From Thiothrix eikelboomii (GTDB taxonomy: Bacteria; Pseudomonadota; Gammaproteobacteria; Thiotrichales; Thiotrichaceae): a stretch of 64,000 nt of DNA. Every line of letters starts with the position of its first letter. Position 1 is the stretch's first letter. Shown piece after piece: positions 44,398 through 53,307 of the stretch. Where the stretch lies: assembly GCF_900167255.1 (NCBI RefSeq), contig NZ_FUYB01000002.1, forward strand, positions 1 to 64,000, written 5' to 3'. Under the pieces are notes generated by a model, which ran no database searches, was not told where the DNA came from, and saw nothing but the letters and a program-made list of their open reading frames with translations. Both the position numbers and the translations under genes were made by a program.

Positions 44398-47300
44398 ATG
44401 CTTACTATCTTAGTTCACCAAGGCTTGGCACTGATTCAGCGCTATCTCACCAAACAAGCCCTATTAAACAGTCTATTCATTTGGCTTAGCTTAAGTAGTA
44501 GTTATGCCTATGCTATACCCGATCTGAGTCTGGGATTGTTTGGTCCTGGAATTCAAGATGGTACTGAACCGTTTAATAACGATGGTAACTGCAGTAGCAC
44601 CACCGTGAAAGCAGCCGCTGGGGATGACTGTGGAGAGGCTAATAACCAAGTTCGCACACAAGATAGTGTAATTTTTAACTGGTCGATCACCGCCAGTAAC
44701 TATACACTGGGGCAAACACCGCCTAAGAATGTGGTATTAGAACAAATCCTTCATCCGGGATTGAATGCAAAAGTTTCCTTTCAACGAGTTCCTGCTCGTT
44801 GCCTACCTGCAGGGGGTGGTGGTACTAACCCCGCTTCAACGATCACCACCGAAACGAATGGTGATATTAAACTGACTTGTAATTTGGGTGAACTTACCGA
44901 TGGGGGGCAAATTTCGTTCTCTACCTTTGCCAAAGTTTCTGGCCAGTCTTGGAATGGTGCTAGTTTTACTAGTAGTCAGCGCTTGTACTCGAATGATGAT
45001 ACCGGTACGCCCAATGCCAATAGTGACACCCTCCCGACGGTAGGACCGTTTGAGATTTCAGCGCGCCCGATGATGGATCTCAGTAGCAGTCGTTTTCGTG
45101 GCTATTATTTGTATGGTGATCGGGACGTCGGTCAGGGTTTAGAACCCGGCTATTACACGTGGGTGAATATGCGTCTTGCTTCCTCGCAAAAATCGGGTAG
45201 TGAAGCGATTAAGCAACCATTTACTTACAACTTTGATTTGTCTGCGACTAAAAATGCCGTGAATGGGGTCGACTACACCAATTCGGGTTTTGAATACCAT
45301 ATGGTCGACTGCTTCTATAATACCATTGGCTGGGGCGACAATTTATGGGGTCGAGAGGCACATGGTGCAAGTGACCTGACTAACTATCCTTTAGAGAAAA
45401 AAGTCGTCGACTCGGGGACTTGTAGCTTTAATCGGGCTAACCCCACCAATATCTCCTCACCTTATACCATGTCGATTAGCGGTACTGACTTATCCGGTTC
45501 ACGCTATCCTACGCAAACCATTGGTGGCACCAGTTTAGCGGCAGGGCCTTATTATTATATGGATATGTTGGCCCGGTTTTTTATCCCGATGCGCGTAATT
45601 GATAATGCGGATGGGGTAATGGATGGCACCGGCAGTATTTATATCAAAAATATCTTGGCTAACTTTAGCCCAGAGGGTGTCTCAGGTACTCGCAATTACA
45701 ATGGCCTCGAAGAACCGGGCTTTAATGGCAACCCGATGCCCGATACCACCATTAGCAATAATATCGCTCAGCCTTATAATTACTACTTAACCACCCGAGG
45801 CAGTTGGGCACATTACGCCTTCCCAAAAGATAATGATGCGGGGACGGGTTATTCTTATTTTGCAGCGAATGACTCACACTCAGGACAAGGCTTATTACCC
45901 CCCGGTAAAGCCTTCGCCAGTGTCTTGCATTTTGGTAATAATGGTTCAAATAACCTCTCCCATCCACAAGCTTGTAATGTATTTGACAATAGCACCTTGA
46001 AATTGGTTGATCGCAGCGCTTTTGGTGCAACCGCAGGCACTTATGCTTATGTAGGCACTTATAATGCCAATGGTTTTGATGCCAATAATTATGTGGTTGA
46101 ATACGGGCATGTTGACCTAACGGGTGATGACCCGCTGGATAAAAATGGTGATAACACCCCCGATTATAATAATCAAACCGGCCGTTATGAAGGCAAGTGG
46201 ACTGCACAAGGCCTCGCCCGTTGTGATAATAATGCCACCACTTGGCAGACTGATCCGACTCAAGTGGGCTCGGGGATTGATGATGTCAATATCGTCCGCG
46301 TCCGCCTAAAAGACAGTGTGCAAGACAGCGTAAAATTAACCAGCGCTCAATACATCCGCTTTGTGACTCCATTAGCCGCTCGGAATAATTTTTATCAAGG
46401 TCCGCATAATGGCGAACTGATCCCAATGGGGACGGTCATGGCGACTTTTGGTAGTGTGCGTACTGATGAATTTTGGAGTGGAATCTGGACACCGGATAAT
46501 AGCCGTCCTTATCAACCTTCACCTGAAACTGGCAGTTTTGACGGAGATCGGGTTACTTTAGCGCGCACCACTAGCCGCTTAGATTCTGAGACCCTTACCC
46601 CCTTAGCCACTCCGGGTAATACCGCCAGTACCTTGGCAGGTAATCAAGTCGTCTGGAAAGTCAATACAGCGATTCAAAGCTTATTAAGCACCCCGCCGCA
46701 AGAAACCGGGGTAAAAATTATCGCTGAGCTGCCACCTGAGGTCAGTTATAACCAAAGCTGTACCGCAAGCTATACCAATTCCAGCGGCACTGTGATTGGG
46801 ACACCCGCTGATCTGGTCGAATTCAATACGGATCGCAACGGTCTCGCTAAACCGGGCTATACCCGCTTAACTTGGAATTTAGGCACTGTCACAGCGGACA
46901 CACCGATCCCCTCACGGATTATCTGTACGGATAGTGACCCTCTAGCAAAAAATAATACCAGCGTCATTAGCTATTTTGAAATTTCAGGTGATACCTTGAT
47001 TTCGCCGTTAATCCAACGCAGCGATACACATACCATTACCTTAGAACAAATTGGGAGTATCCAAATTTCCAAAAAAGCGGATACAACATTAGACAATCAA
47101 AACGACAACCAAGTTTATACTATCAGTTGGGCAAACTTTGCAGAGTCTTTTAGTATTGCCCCCCCCACGGTGATTGACATCTTACCCTATAATGGTGATG
47201 CGAATGCCACTAATTCTGAGCGTAGCCCAGCTTCCAACTTTGTAGGCACCCTCACACTGCAACAAGCGCCTAGTATCACTTGGGTTGATGGTTCGGTGCC

Positions 47301-49809
47301 AGGTGGAGCTGAGGCCAGCATGGGGACTTGGTATTATACGAATGATAACCCGAGCAGTATTAACTCCAATCCTGATCAAAACACCTCCAATTGGTGTTTA
47401 GCGAGTAGCTTTGCTACCGCTGGCTGCCCGACGGGCTTTGCCAATGTCACCGCTATAAAATTTGTATCGAATTACAACTTAGAAAAAGATGGAAATCCAC
47501 GGCAAGGGATGAAAGCAACCATCACCCTGCAAACTAGCAGTAATAATCCCGGTAATCGTTATACGAATCGCTTTGCCTTTGACACACCGTCCTTACCAGC
47601 CGCTCAATTCCTGCGGTCTAATAATGAAACCGTCTATATTGCCAGTTACTCACTCGGTGATTTCTTGTTTAGTGATAATAATCATAATCAGAAATTCGAT
47701 GCAGGCATTGATAAGCCCGTACCGGATGGTGTCACTGTCAACCTCCATAAAGCGGATGGTACGCTAGTCAGCACGACCACGACTGGCTTACAAAAGCCCG
47801 GACGTTATTTATTTAATCTACTGGGTGCGGGTGATTACTATATAGAAATTCCAGCCAGTGAATTTCAAACTGGCGCTAAACTAGCGGGTTGGGATATTGA
47901 TCTGAATAGTGCACCCGCCGCCAATGATACCAATGAACTGAATAACCAAGACGGCTATAAAACCAGTACCCCGTCTACCGCAGGGATTCGTTCGAATACG
48001 CTTAGCTTATCGGCCACTCCACCTTTACCTGGGCAAGTCCCCAAAGGCGATGAACCAATAGGGGATAACACTGCAAGCCTGACCGATAGTACGGGTGATG
48101 ACTTTTCTAATTACACCTTAGACCTTGGTTTAAGCCCAATTTATGATTACGGTGATGCTCCGGCGAGCTTCGGCGTGGCCGGACATATTCAACAAGCTGA
48201 TCCCGCGCCTAAACTTGGGGTCGTTGCACCCGATACGGAAACCAGTAGCGCGCACTCTCCTGATGCCAAAGGCGACGGCAATGATGAAACGAGCCTGACG
48301 CAATTCCCTGCTTGGGAACTCGGTCGCAAATGCAGTGGTTTATTAGCCAATGGTCAGTACGGTACGGTGCAAATGACTGCGAATAGCTATTGCCTAACGG
48401 TCAAAGCCTCTAATCCTAGTAATAAGGCGGCACAGGTACTGGCGTGGATTGATTTTAATAATGATCAAGCCTTTGATGACAATAGCGAGCGCTCAGTGGC
48501 TGTCTTGAATAATAATGCCGCTGATGACAGCACACAGGGCAATCTCCCTGCGAATAGCTCTAATCAAACCATCGTTTTACAATGGACAGGGGTAACGCCG
48601 CCGAGTAGCCCGACAATTTTTGTCCGCTTACGCAGCACCACCGATCCTGACTTTAAAACCAGTAACCTCGCAAGCAGTACGGGGTTTGCCGCCGATGGCG
48701 AAATAGAGGACTATCAATTTGACTTAAGCCTTGGTTATCCCGTGAGTGGCCGAGTTTATCAAGACAGCAATGTCAATGGCATCAGTGATAGCAGTGAAAA
48801 AGGCCTCGCGGATGTTGCAGTGGTCTTACTCAATACCACCACCAACACCTGTGTTAGTGTACTGACCGATGCGCAAGGGAATTATCAATTTAATAATGTG
48901 CCTGCAGGTGATTATCGCCTCTATGAAGCGGCCAATGCTGAAATACCGCCCGTCTGTGATCTGAGTACTGCCCGTGACCCGAGTGATTATGTATCTTCAA
49001 CCACGAATGTGCTACCGAGCTTCACGGTGAATGCGATTATCACCAATAAGAACTTTGGTGATGTCAAACTCCCGAATTTTACCCTCGATAACCATCAAAC
49101 CATTAATCCCGGTGCGAGCGTTGTTCATCAACATATCTTCCAAGCGCAAACCACCGGTAGCGTAAGTTTTAGTGTGAAACAAGCGCTAGCCACTCCGACT
49201 AATCTGACTTGGGGCATCACGCTGCACCAAGATATGAATTGTGATGGGCAGCTCGACGGTGGCGATCAAGCTTTAACTGCGAGTGTAAATGTGAGTGCAG
49301 GCCAAAAGGTTTGTATCTTAACCAAAGTCCTCGCCCCGACCAATGTGAGTGGCGAAGCTAGCCATCGTGCAGAAATCCAAAGTAGTTTCATCTTTGGCGA
49401 TGGTAGTTTAATTCCGGCTCCCTACCTGCAAGTGCATACGGATATAACGGATACACTTGACGACACCTCCAGCGAGCCGATTGATGGCAAAGGTAAACTA
49501 TCACTGGTCAAAGCGGTTTGGAATGTGACTCGCAATATTAAAGGTGACGTTGCTCTTCCCGGAGAAAAGCTGCGTTATAGTATTCGCTATGAAAATACCG
49601 GTGATGGTCTTTTGAGTGAGCTGATCGTGCACGATACAGTCCCTGAATTTACTCAAATGGTTCCGGGTTCGCAACAGTGCCTGACGACACCGAGCGAATT
49701 GAGTGCTTGTACACCGACTCAGGTAAACACTCGTTTAGAATGGGTATTTACGGGCAAGCTCAAAGCGGGTTCCAGTGGTGAAGTCGCCTATGAAGTTACT
49801 GTTGAATAA
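44398..49809 (+). CDS. Giant secreted SdrD/GEVED/DUF11 surface protein (1803 aa)
   Basis: The N-terminal 39 residues form a long signal peptide (LLNSLFIWLSLSSSYAYA). The first 1000 residues are beta-rich, Thr/Asn/Gly-rich, with paired Cys residues, and not assigned. SdrD-like B module near 1086-1160 (LGDFLFSDNNHNQKFDAGIDKPVPDGVTV). GEVED-type module near 1249-1440 (YDYGDAPASFG, then AWIDFNNDQAFDDNSE and GEIEDYQFDL). A second SdrD-like module near 1446-1545 (VSGRVYQDSNVNGISDSSEKG, GNYQFNNVPAGDYRLYE). DUF11 end module from about 1702, closing LKAGSSGEVAYEVTVE. Such chains occur in cell-surface adhesins and sheath proteins. No barrel or sorting signal is seen, so retention may depend on the barrel protein of the same cluster. 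Confidence 0.8.
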   Translation: MLTILVHQGLALIQRYLTKQALLNSLFIWLSLSSSYAYAIPDLSLGLFGPGIQDGTEPFNNDGNCSSTTVKAAAGDDCGEANNQVRTQDSVIFNWSITASNYTLGQTPPKNVVLEQILHPGLNAKVSFQRVPARCLPAGGGGTNPASTITTETNGDIKLTCNLGELTDGGQISFSTFAKVSGQSWNGASFTSSQRLYSNDDTGTPNANSDTLPTVGPFEISARPMMDLSSSRFRGYYLYGDRDVGQGLEPGYYTWVNMRLASSQKSGSEAIKQPFTYNFDLSATKNAVNGVDYTNSGFEYHMVDCFYNTIGWGDNLWGREAHGASDLTNYPLEKKVVDSGTCSFNRANPTNISSPYTMSISGTDLSGSRYPTQTIGGTSLAAGPYYYMDMLARFFIPMRVIDNADGVMDGTGSIYIKNILANFSPEGVSGTRNYNGLEEPGFNGNPMPDTTISNNIAQPYNYYLTTRGSWAHYAFPKDNDAGTGYSYFAANDSHSGQGLLPPGKAFASVLHFGNNGSNNLSHPQACNVFDNSTLKLVDRSAFGATAGTYAYVGTYNANGFDANNYVVEYGHVDLTGDDPLDKNGDNTPDYNNQTGRYEGKWTAQGLARCDNNATTWQTDPTQVGSGIDDVNIVRVRLKDSVQDSVKLTSAQYIRFVTPLAARNNFYQGPHNGELIPMGTVMATFGSVRTDEFWSGIWTPDNSRPYQPSPETGSFDGDRVTLARTTSRLDSETLTPLATPGNTASTLAGNQVVWKVNTAIQSLLSTPPQETGVKIIAELPPEVSYNQSCTASYTNSSGTVIGTPADLVEFNTDRNGLAKPGYTRLTWNLGTVTADTPIPSRIICTDSDPLAKNNTSVISYFEISGDTLISPLIQRSDTHTITLEQIGSIQISKKADTTLDNQNDNQVYTISWANFAESFSIAPPTVIDILPYNGDANATNSERSPASNFVGTLTLQQAPSITWVDGSVPGGAEASMGTWYYTNDNPSSINSNPDQNTSNWCLASSFATAGCPTGFANVTAIKFVSNYNLEKDGNPRQGMKATITLQTSSNNPGNRYTNRFAFDTPSLPAAQFLRSNNETVYIASYSLGDFLFSDNNHNQKFDAGIDKPVPDGVTVNLHKADGTLVSTTTTGLQKPGRYLFNLLGAGDYYIEIPASEFQTGAKLAGWDIDLNSAPAANDTNELNNQDGYKTSTPSTAGIRSNTLSLSATPPLPGQVPKGDEPIGDNTASLTDSTGDDFSNYTLDLGLSPIYDYGDAPASFGVAGHIQQADPAPKLGVVAPDTETSSAHSPDAKGDGNDETSLTQFPAWELGRKCSGLLANGQYGTVQMTANSYCLTVKASNPSNKAAQVLAWIDFNNDQAFDDNSERSVAVLNNNAADDSTQGNLPANSSNQTIVLQWTGVTPPSSPTIFVRLRSTTDPDFKTSNLASSTGFAADGEIEDYQFDLSLGYPVSGRVYQDSNVNGISDSSEKGLADVAVVLLNTTTNTCVSVLTDAQGNYQFNNVPAGDYRLYEAANAEIPPVCDLSTARDPSDYVSSTTNVLPSFTVNAIITNKNFGDVKLPNFTLDNHQTINPGASVVHQHIFQAQTTGSVSFSVKQALATPTNLTWGITLHQDMNCDGQLDGGDQALTASVNVSAGQKVCILTKVLAPTNVSGEASHRAEIQSSFIFGDGSLIPAPYLQVHTDITDTLDDTSSEPIDGKGKLSLVKAVWNVTRNIKGDVALPGEKLRYSIRYENTGDGLLSELIVHDTVPEFTQMVPGSQQCLTTPSELSACTPTQVNTRLEWVFTGKLKAGSSGEVAYEVTVE

Positions 49810-49850
49810 GCTGAATTAGTGACGAGCTAAACTCCCCAACAACCGACTCA

Positions 49851-49880
49851 AGAAGCGAGGTTAACTCGCTTCTGCTTTGT
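49851..49880 (+). terminator. Probable terminator of the surface cluster
   Basis: AGAAGCGAG (49851-49859), loop GTTAA, CTCGCTTCT (49865-49873), then GCTTTGTC; the T-run is weak. Confidence 0.6.
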
Positions 49881-49973
49881 CAGTTATCAGTTGCCCCTTC
49901 AGTGCTAACTTACTTGGCACTCTTAGCCCTTGGCTAAAAGACTCAGCTCACTGGATGACTTAACTGATTTAGC

Positions 49974-52250
49974 TCATTTTTTATTAGTAGGCTTTAAGCT
50001 AAGTTTACGCCGTGGCGGTTTATCGCCTGAACTATTACTGGTATTGGCTTTACCTTTATGGCTACGCTTAGGCTTGTCATCACGGAAACCGCTCGGCTTA
50101 GGTTTATCACGCCCTGCAAAACCTTCTTGTGGCTTAGCGGTACGTTCACTGCGAGCAGCACCTTGATTGGAACTACGATTTGCATCAGTACGTTCTGTAC
50201 GTTCTCTATAGCCACCAGAGCGCTCATTCGCTCGATCATTAGAACGCTCAGTGCGCTCCCGTCCTGTATCACGAGTGGTCTCTCGAGGTATAGCCCGATT
50301 TGAGTCCCGACTAGACTCACGGCCAACACCGCGCTCATAGTCACGTGAGGTATCTCGACTCGTTTCTCGATATGTCTCACGACTAGACTCACGGCCAAGG
50401 CCACGCTCATAGTGAGGTGCTGAGTCAGAACGCTCTCGCGGCTCAGCAGAACGATAATTTGCCCCCTCCGTGTTAGAACGAGGCCGCTCCCGCGATCCCT
50501 CTGCACGCCCACCGCGATGATCTGCATAGGGTTTTCGCTCAGAGCGCTCATAATCACGCGGGCTGCCCCCCGTATCTAGCGAAATATTCAGCGGTCGGCC
50601 ACAAACTCGAACACCTTTAAGATGAGTAAAAGAATCGGCAGGCATCCCTTCGGGCAAATCTAACAGCGTAAAATGATCTCGAATACTAATATTGCCGATA
50701 AAATTGCTATCTAAACCGATCTCATTAGCAATCGCCCCGACAATATTTTTAGGCTGTACGCCATGTTCACGCCCGACCTCAATCCGATAACGGCGCATTT
50801 CCCGATCACTACTGACATTAAAACGCTCCCGACCACCACGCTCGCGCCCCCCCTCGCGCTCTCTGCCACGATCAGAGCGCTCAGGACTCCTACGTTCCGA
50901 CTCAGGCGGTATATCTTCAATTTCTGGCTGAAGCGGCTGGTCTTTTTGCACTAAATAGGCCAAGGCAGCCGCGACATCTTCCATGTCCAAAGCTTGCTCG
51001 TTCTGGAAAGCTTCCATGAGCTCACGGAAAAAATTCAATTCTTGCGATTCAATCGTCTCGCTGATTTGGCGTTTAAACTGATCAATGCGCCGATCAACAA
51101 TCTCATTACGGGTCGGTAATTGCATCGGCTCGATACGCTGGCGAGTCGCTTGTTCAATCGCATACAGCATGCGCTTTTCCCGAGGAGCGACAAACAGAAT
51201 CGCCTCGCCTGTGCGCCCTGCCCGTCCAGTGCGGCCGATCCGATGCACATACGATTCGGTATCATTGGGAATGTCATAATTGACCACATGGCTGATACGT
51301 GGCACATCTAAACCTCGTGCCGCCACATCGGTCGCCACCACAATATCGAGCTTGCCATCTTTTAAACGCTCAATGGTGCGTTCCCGTTGCTGCTGATTGA
51401 GATCACCATTTAAGGCGGCAGCCTCATAACCACGCGCCTCTAATTTTTCTGCTAATTCTTCGGTAACAATTTTGGTGCGCACAAAGATAATCATCGCATC
51501 AAAATCAGTGACTTCAAGAATCCGCGTTAAAGCATCTAATTTATGCAAGCCCCGTACTTGCCAATACCGCTGAGTGATCGCCTCTACCGTACTGGTCTTA
51601 GCGGCAATTTTGACCTCAACAGGATCATGCAAATGGCGCATTGCAATCCGGCGTATCGGTGCTGGCATGGTGGCTGAAAATAAAGCTACTTGGCGCTCAG
51701 GCGGCGTGTGGCTGAGAATTTCATCCACATCGTCAATGAAGCCCATGCGCAGCATTTCATCTGCCTCATCCAGAACCACGGCTTTTAAGCGGCTTAAATC
51801 CAGAGTTCCACGCCCTAAGTGATCTAAGACTCGCCCTGGTGTTCCTACCACGACTTGCACACCACGTTCTAACTGCCGTAACTGCTGCCCCATGCTTTGT
51901 CCACCATAAATGGGGAGTACATGAAAACCGGGTAAATGACGGGCATAGGTTTGCATCGCTTCGGCGACTTGAATCGCCAACTCCCGGGTTGGTGCGAGTA
52001 CGAGCAACTGCGGATAGGCTTGGCTACTGTCAATACGGCTTAATAAAGGTAAAGCAAAAGCGGCCGTTTTACCGGTCCCGGTTTGGGCTTGCCCCAATAA
52101 ATCGTGGCCGTCTAATAATAGCGGGATACTTTCGGCCTGAATGGGTGAAGGAGTTTCATAGCCGACTTCGATAATCGCTTTCAAAATCGGCGCAGCTAAC
52201 GCCATTTCATCAAAACGCAGTGAAACGGGAGGGGTTAAATCATTTGTCAT
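49974..52250 (-). CDS. deaD: DEAD-box RNA helicase (DeaD/CsdA type) with long Arg/Ser/Glu tail
   Basis: A 758-residue ATP-dependent RNA helicase. Motifs in order: Q motif (FDEMALAAPILKAIIEVGYETPSPIQ), AQTGTGKT, PTRELAIQ, GTPGRVLDHL, DEADEML, SATMP, IIFVRT, ATDVAARGLDVP, HRIGRTGRAGRTG. A DbpA/CsdA-type RNA-binding domain follows near 480-560 (MRRYRIEVGREHGVQPKNIVGAIANE, then RVCGRPLNISLD). The last 190 residues are low complexity, rich in Arg, Ser, Glu, Asp, with an internal repeat YERGLGRESSRET / YERGVGRESSRDS, likely disordered RNA-binding sequence. E. coli DeaD is about 630 residues, so the tail is longer than usual. Role: cold adaptation, ribosome assembly and mRNA decay. Confidence 0.92.
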   Translation of the reverse strand: MTNDLTPPVSLRFDEMALAAPILKAIIEVGYETPSPIQAESIPLLLDGHDLLGQAQTGTGKTAAFALPLLSRIDSSQAYPQLLVLAPTRELAIQVAEAMQTYARHLPGFHVLPIYGGQSMGQQLRQLERGVQVVVGTPGRVLDHLGRGTLDLSRLKAVVLDEADEMLRMGFIDDVDEILSHTPPERQVALFSATMPAPIRRIAMRHLHDPVEVKIAAKTSTVEAITQRYWQVRGLHKLDALTRILEVTDFDAMIIFVRTKIVTEELAEKLEARGYEAAALNGDLNQQQRERTIERLKDGKLDIVVATDVAARGLDVPRISHVVNYDIPNDTESYVHRIGRTGRAGRTGEAILFVAPREKRMLYAIEQATRQRIEPMQLPTRNEIVDRRIDQFKRQISETIESQELNFFRELMEAFQNEQALDMEDVAAALAYLVQKDQPLQPEIEDIPPESERRSPERSDRGREREGGRERGGRERFNVSSDREMRRYRIEVGREHGVQPKNIVGAIANEIGLDSNFIGNISIRDHFTLLDLPEGMPADSFTHLKGVRVCGRPLNISLDTGGSPRDYERSERKPYADHRGGRAEGSRERPRSNTEGANYRSAEPRERSDSAPHYERGLGRESSRETYRETSRDTSRDYERGVGRESSRDSNRAIPRETTRDTGRERTERSNDRANERSGGYRERTERTDANRSSNQGAARSERTAKPQEGFAGRDKPKPSGFRDDKPKRSHKGKANTSNSSGDKPPRRKLSLKPTNKK

Positions 52251-52497
52251 GGAGCTGCCTGTATGGAGTGCCAGTGGATGCGTGGATTAGACGGACTGGG
52301 TAAAGCTAAAAAGGTTGACTACCTTACGCTGTTTAAGATTAGCATGCAAGGTGGATACTGACTAGTTATTCAGGGTTAGTGAATATTTAAACAGAGTTCC
52401 ACCTCCTATCATCTGATTTAACATAGAAACCTGTTGACCTCGCCCCCCTGACTACCCTAGTGTAGTCATTCTTTGGCAGCAAGTTTCCGATGAGTTT

Positions 52498-53223
52498 ATG
52501 ACCTATTGTATTGGCATTTCCTTAAATGACGGCTTGGTTTTGACCTCTGATTCGCGCACTAACGCGGGTATAGACCATGTTAGCACGTATAGCAAAATGA
52601 ATATTTGCAAAACCAATCCCGATCGCTTAGTCGTATTGATGACAGCGGGCAATCTTGCGACCACCCAAAGCGTGGTTGAGCAAGTACAACGTGATATGCG
52701 TGACGATAGTAAAACTAATCTAAATAACCTAAATTATATGGGGGATATTGCTGATTACGTCGGTGACTTATTAGTCAATCGCATTCGACGCTATACAGAA
52801 AGTTCGGGCTTTGTCCCCGATGCTTCGATGATTTTAGCGGGGCAAATTCGCGGCGGACGAGTCCGCGCTTTTATGATTTATCCCCAAGGTAATCATATTA
52901 CTACCTCGGAAGAGACCCCTTATTTGCAAATTGGCGAAAGTAAATACGGCAAACCCGTATTAGATCGCTTTATTGATCTTGAAACCACCTTGGAAGATGC
53001 CGCTGTTTGCTCACTAATTTCGATGGACTCGACGATGAAAAGTAATGCCAGCGTAGGGCCACCGATTGAAGTGTTAATGTATCGCAAAGATGCTTTAGTG
53101 ATTCAGTCTCATTACCGTTTTGGCCCGGATCATCCGTATTTGCTACAAATTCGCCAGCAATGGGCCAGCCAATTGTATAATGCCTTCCGAGCGATGCCAC
53201 CTTTACCCTTGGTAACTAGCTAA
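52498..53223 (+). CDS. Anbu (proteasome-like peptidase, HslV relative)
   Basis: A 241-residue Ntn-hydrolase of the Anbu type. Removal of Met exposes Thr1 (MTYCIGISLNDGLVLTSDSRTNAG); counting from Thr1, Asp17 is present and a Lys lies at 32, matching the proteasome T1/D17/K33 active site. Other marks are PDRLVVLMTAGNLATTQSVVEQV, ILAGQIRGGRVRAFMIYPQGNHI and FGPDHPYL near the end. Known Anbu proteins form open-ring assemblies; their physiological substrate is unclear. Genes for alpha-E, ATP-grasp and transglutaminase proteins, its usual partners, face it on the opposite strand. The ribosome site (GATGAG) is weak. Confidence 0.9.
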   Translation: MTYCIGISLNDGLVLTSDSRTNAGIDHVSTYSKMNICKTNPDRLVVLMTAGNLATTQSVVEQVQRDMRDDSKTNLNNLNYMGDIADYVGDLLVNRIRRYTESSGFVPDASMILAGQIRGGRVRAFMIYPQGNHITTSEETPYLQIGESKYGKPVLDRFIDLETTLEDAAVCSLISMDSTMKSNASVGPPIEVLMYRKDALVIQSHYRFGPDHPYLLQIRQQWASQLYNAFRAMPPLPLVTS

Positions 53224-53253
53224 ACTAGCTAAGCCACTGACTTTAGCGATCAA

Positions 53254-53284
53254 CAACAAGGCCGTGTTTAAAACTGCCTTGTTG
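53254..53284. terminator. Hairpin between converging anbu and transglutaminase genes
   Basis: CAACAAGGC (53254-53262) pairs with GCCTTGTTG (53276-53284). T-runs are poor on both strands, so termination strength is uncertain. Confidence 0.55.
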
Positions 53285-53307
53285 CTTATAGCGCTAATAA
53301 GGTTAAA

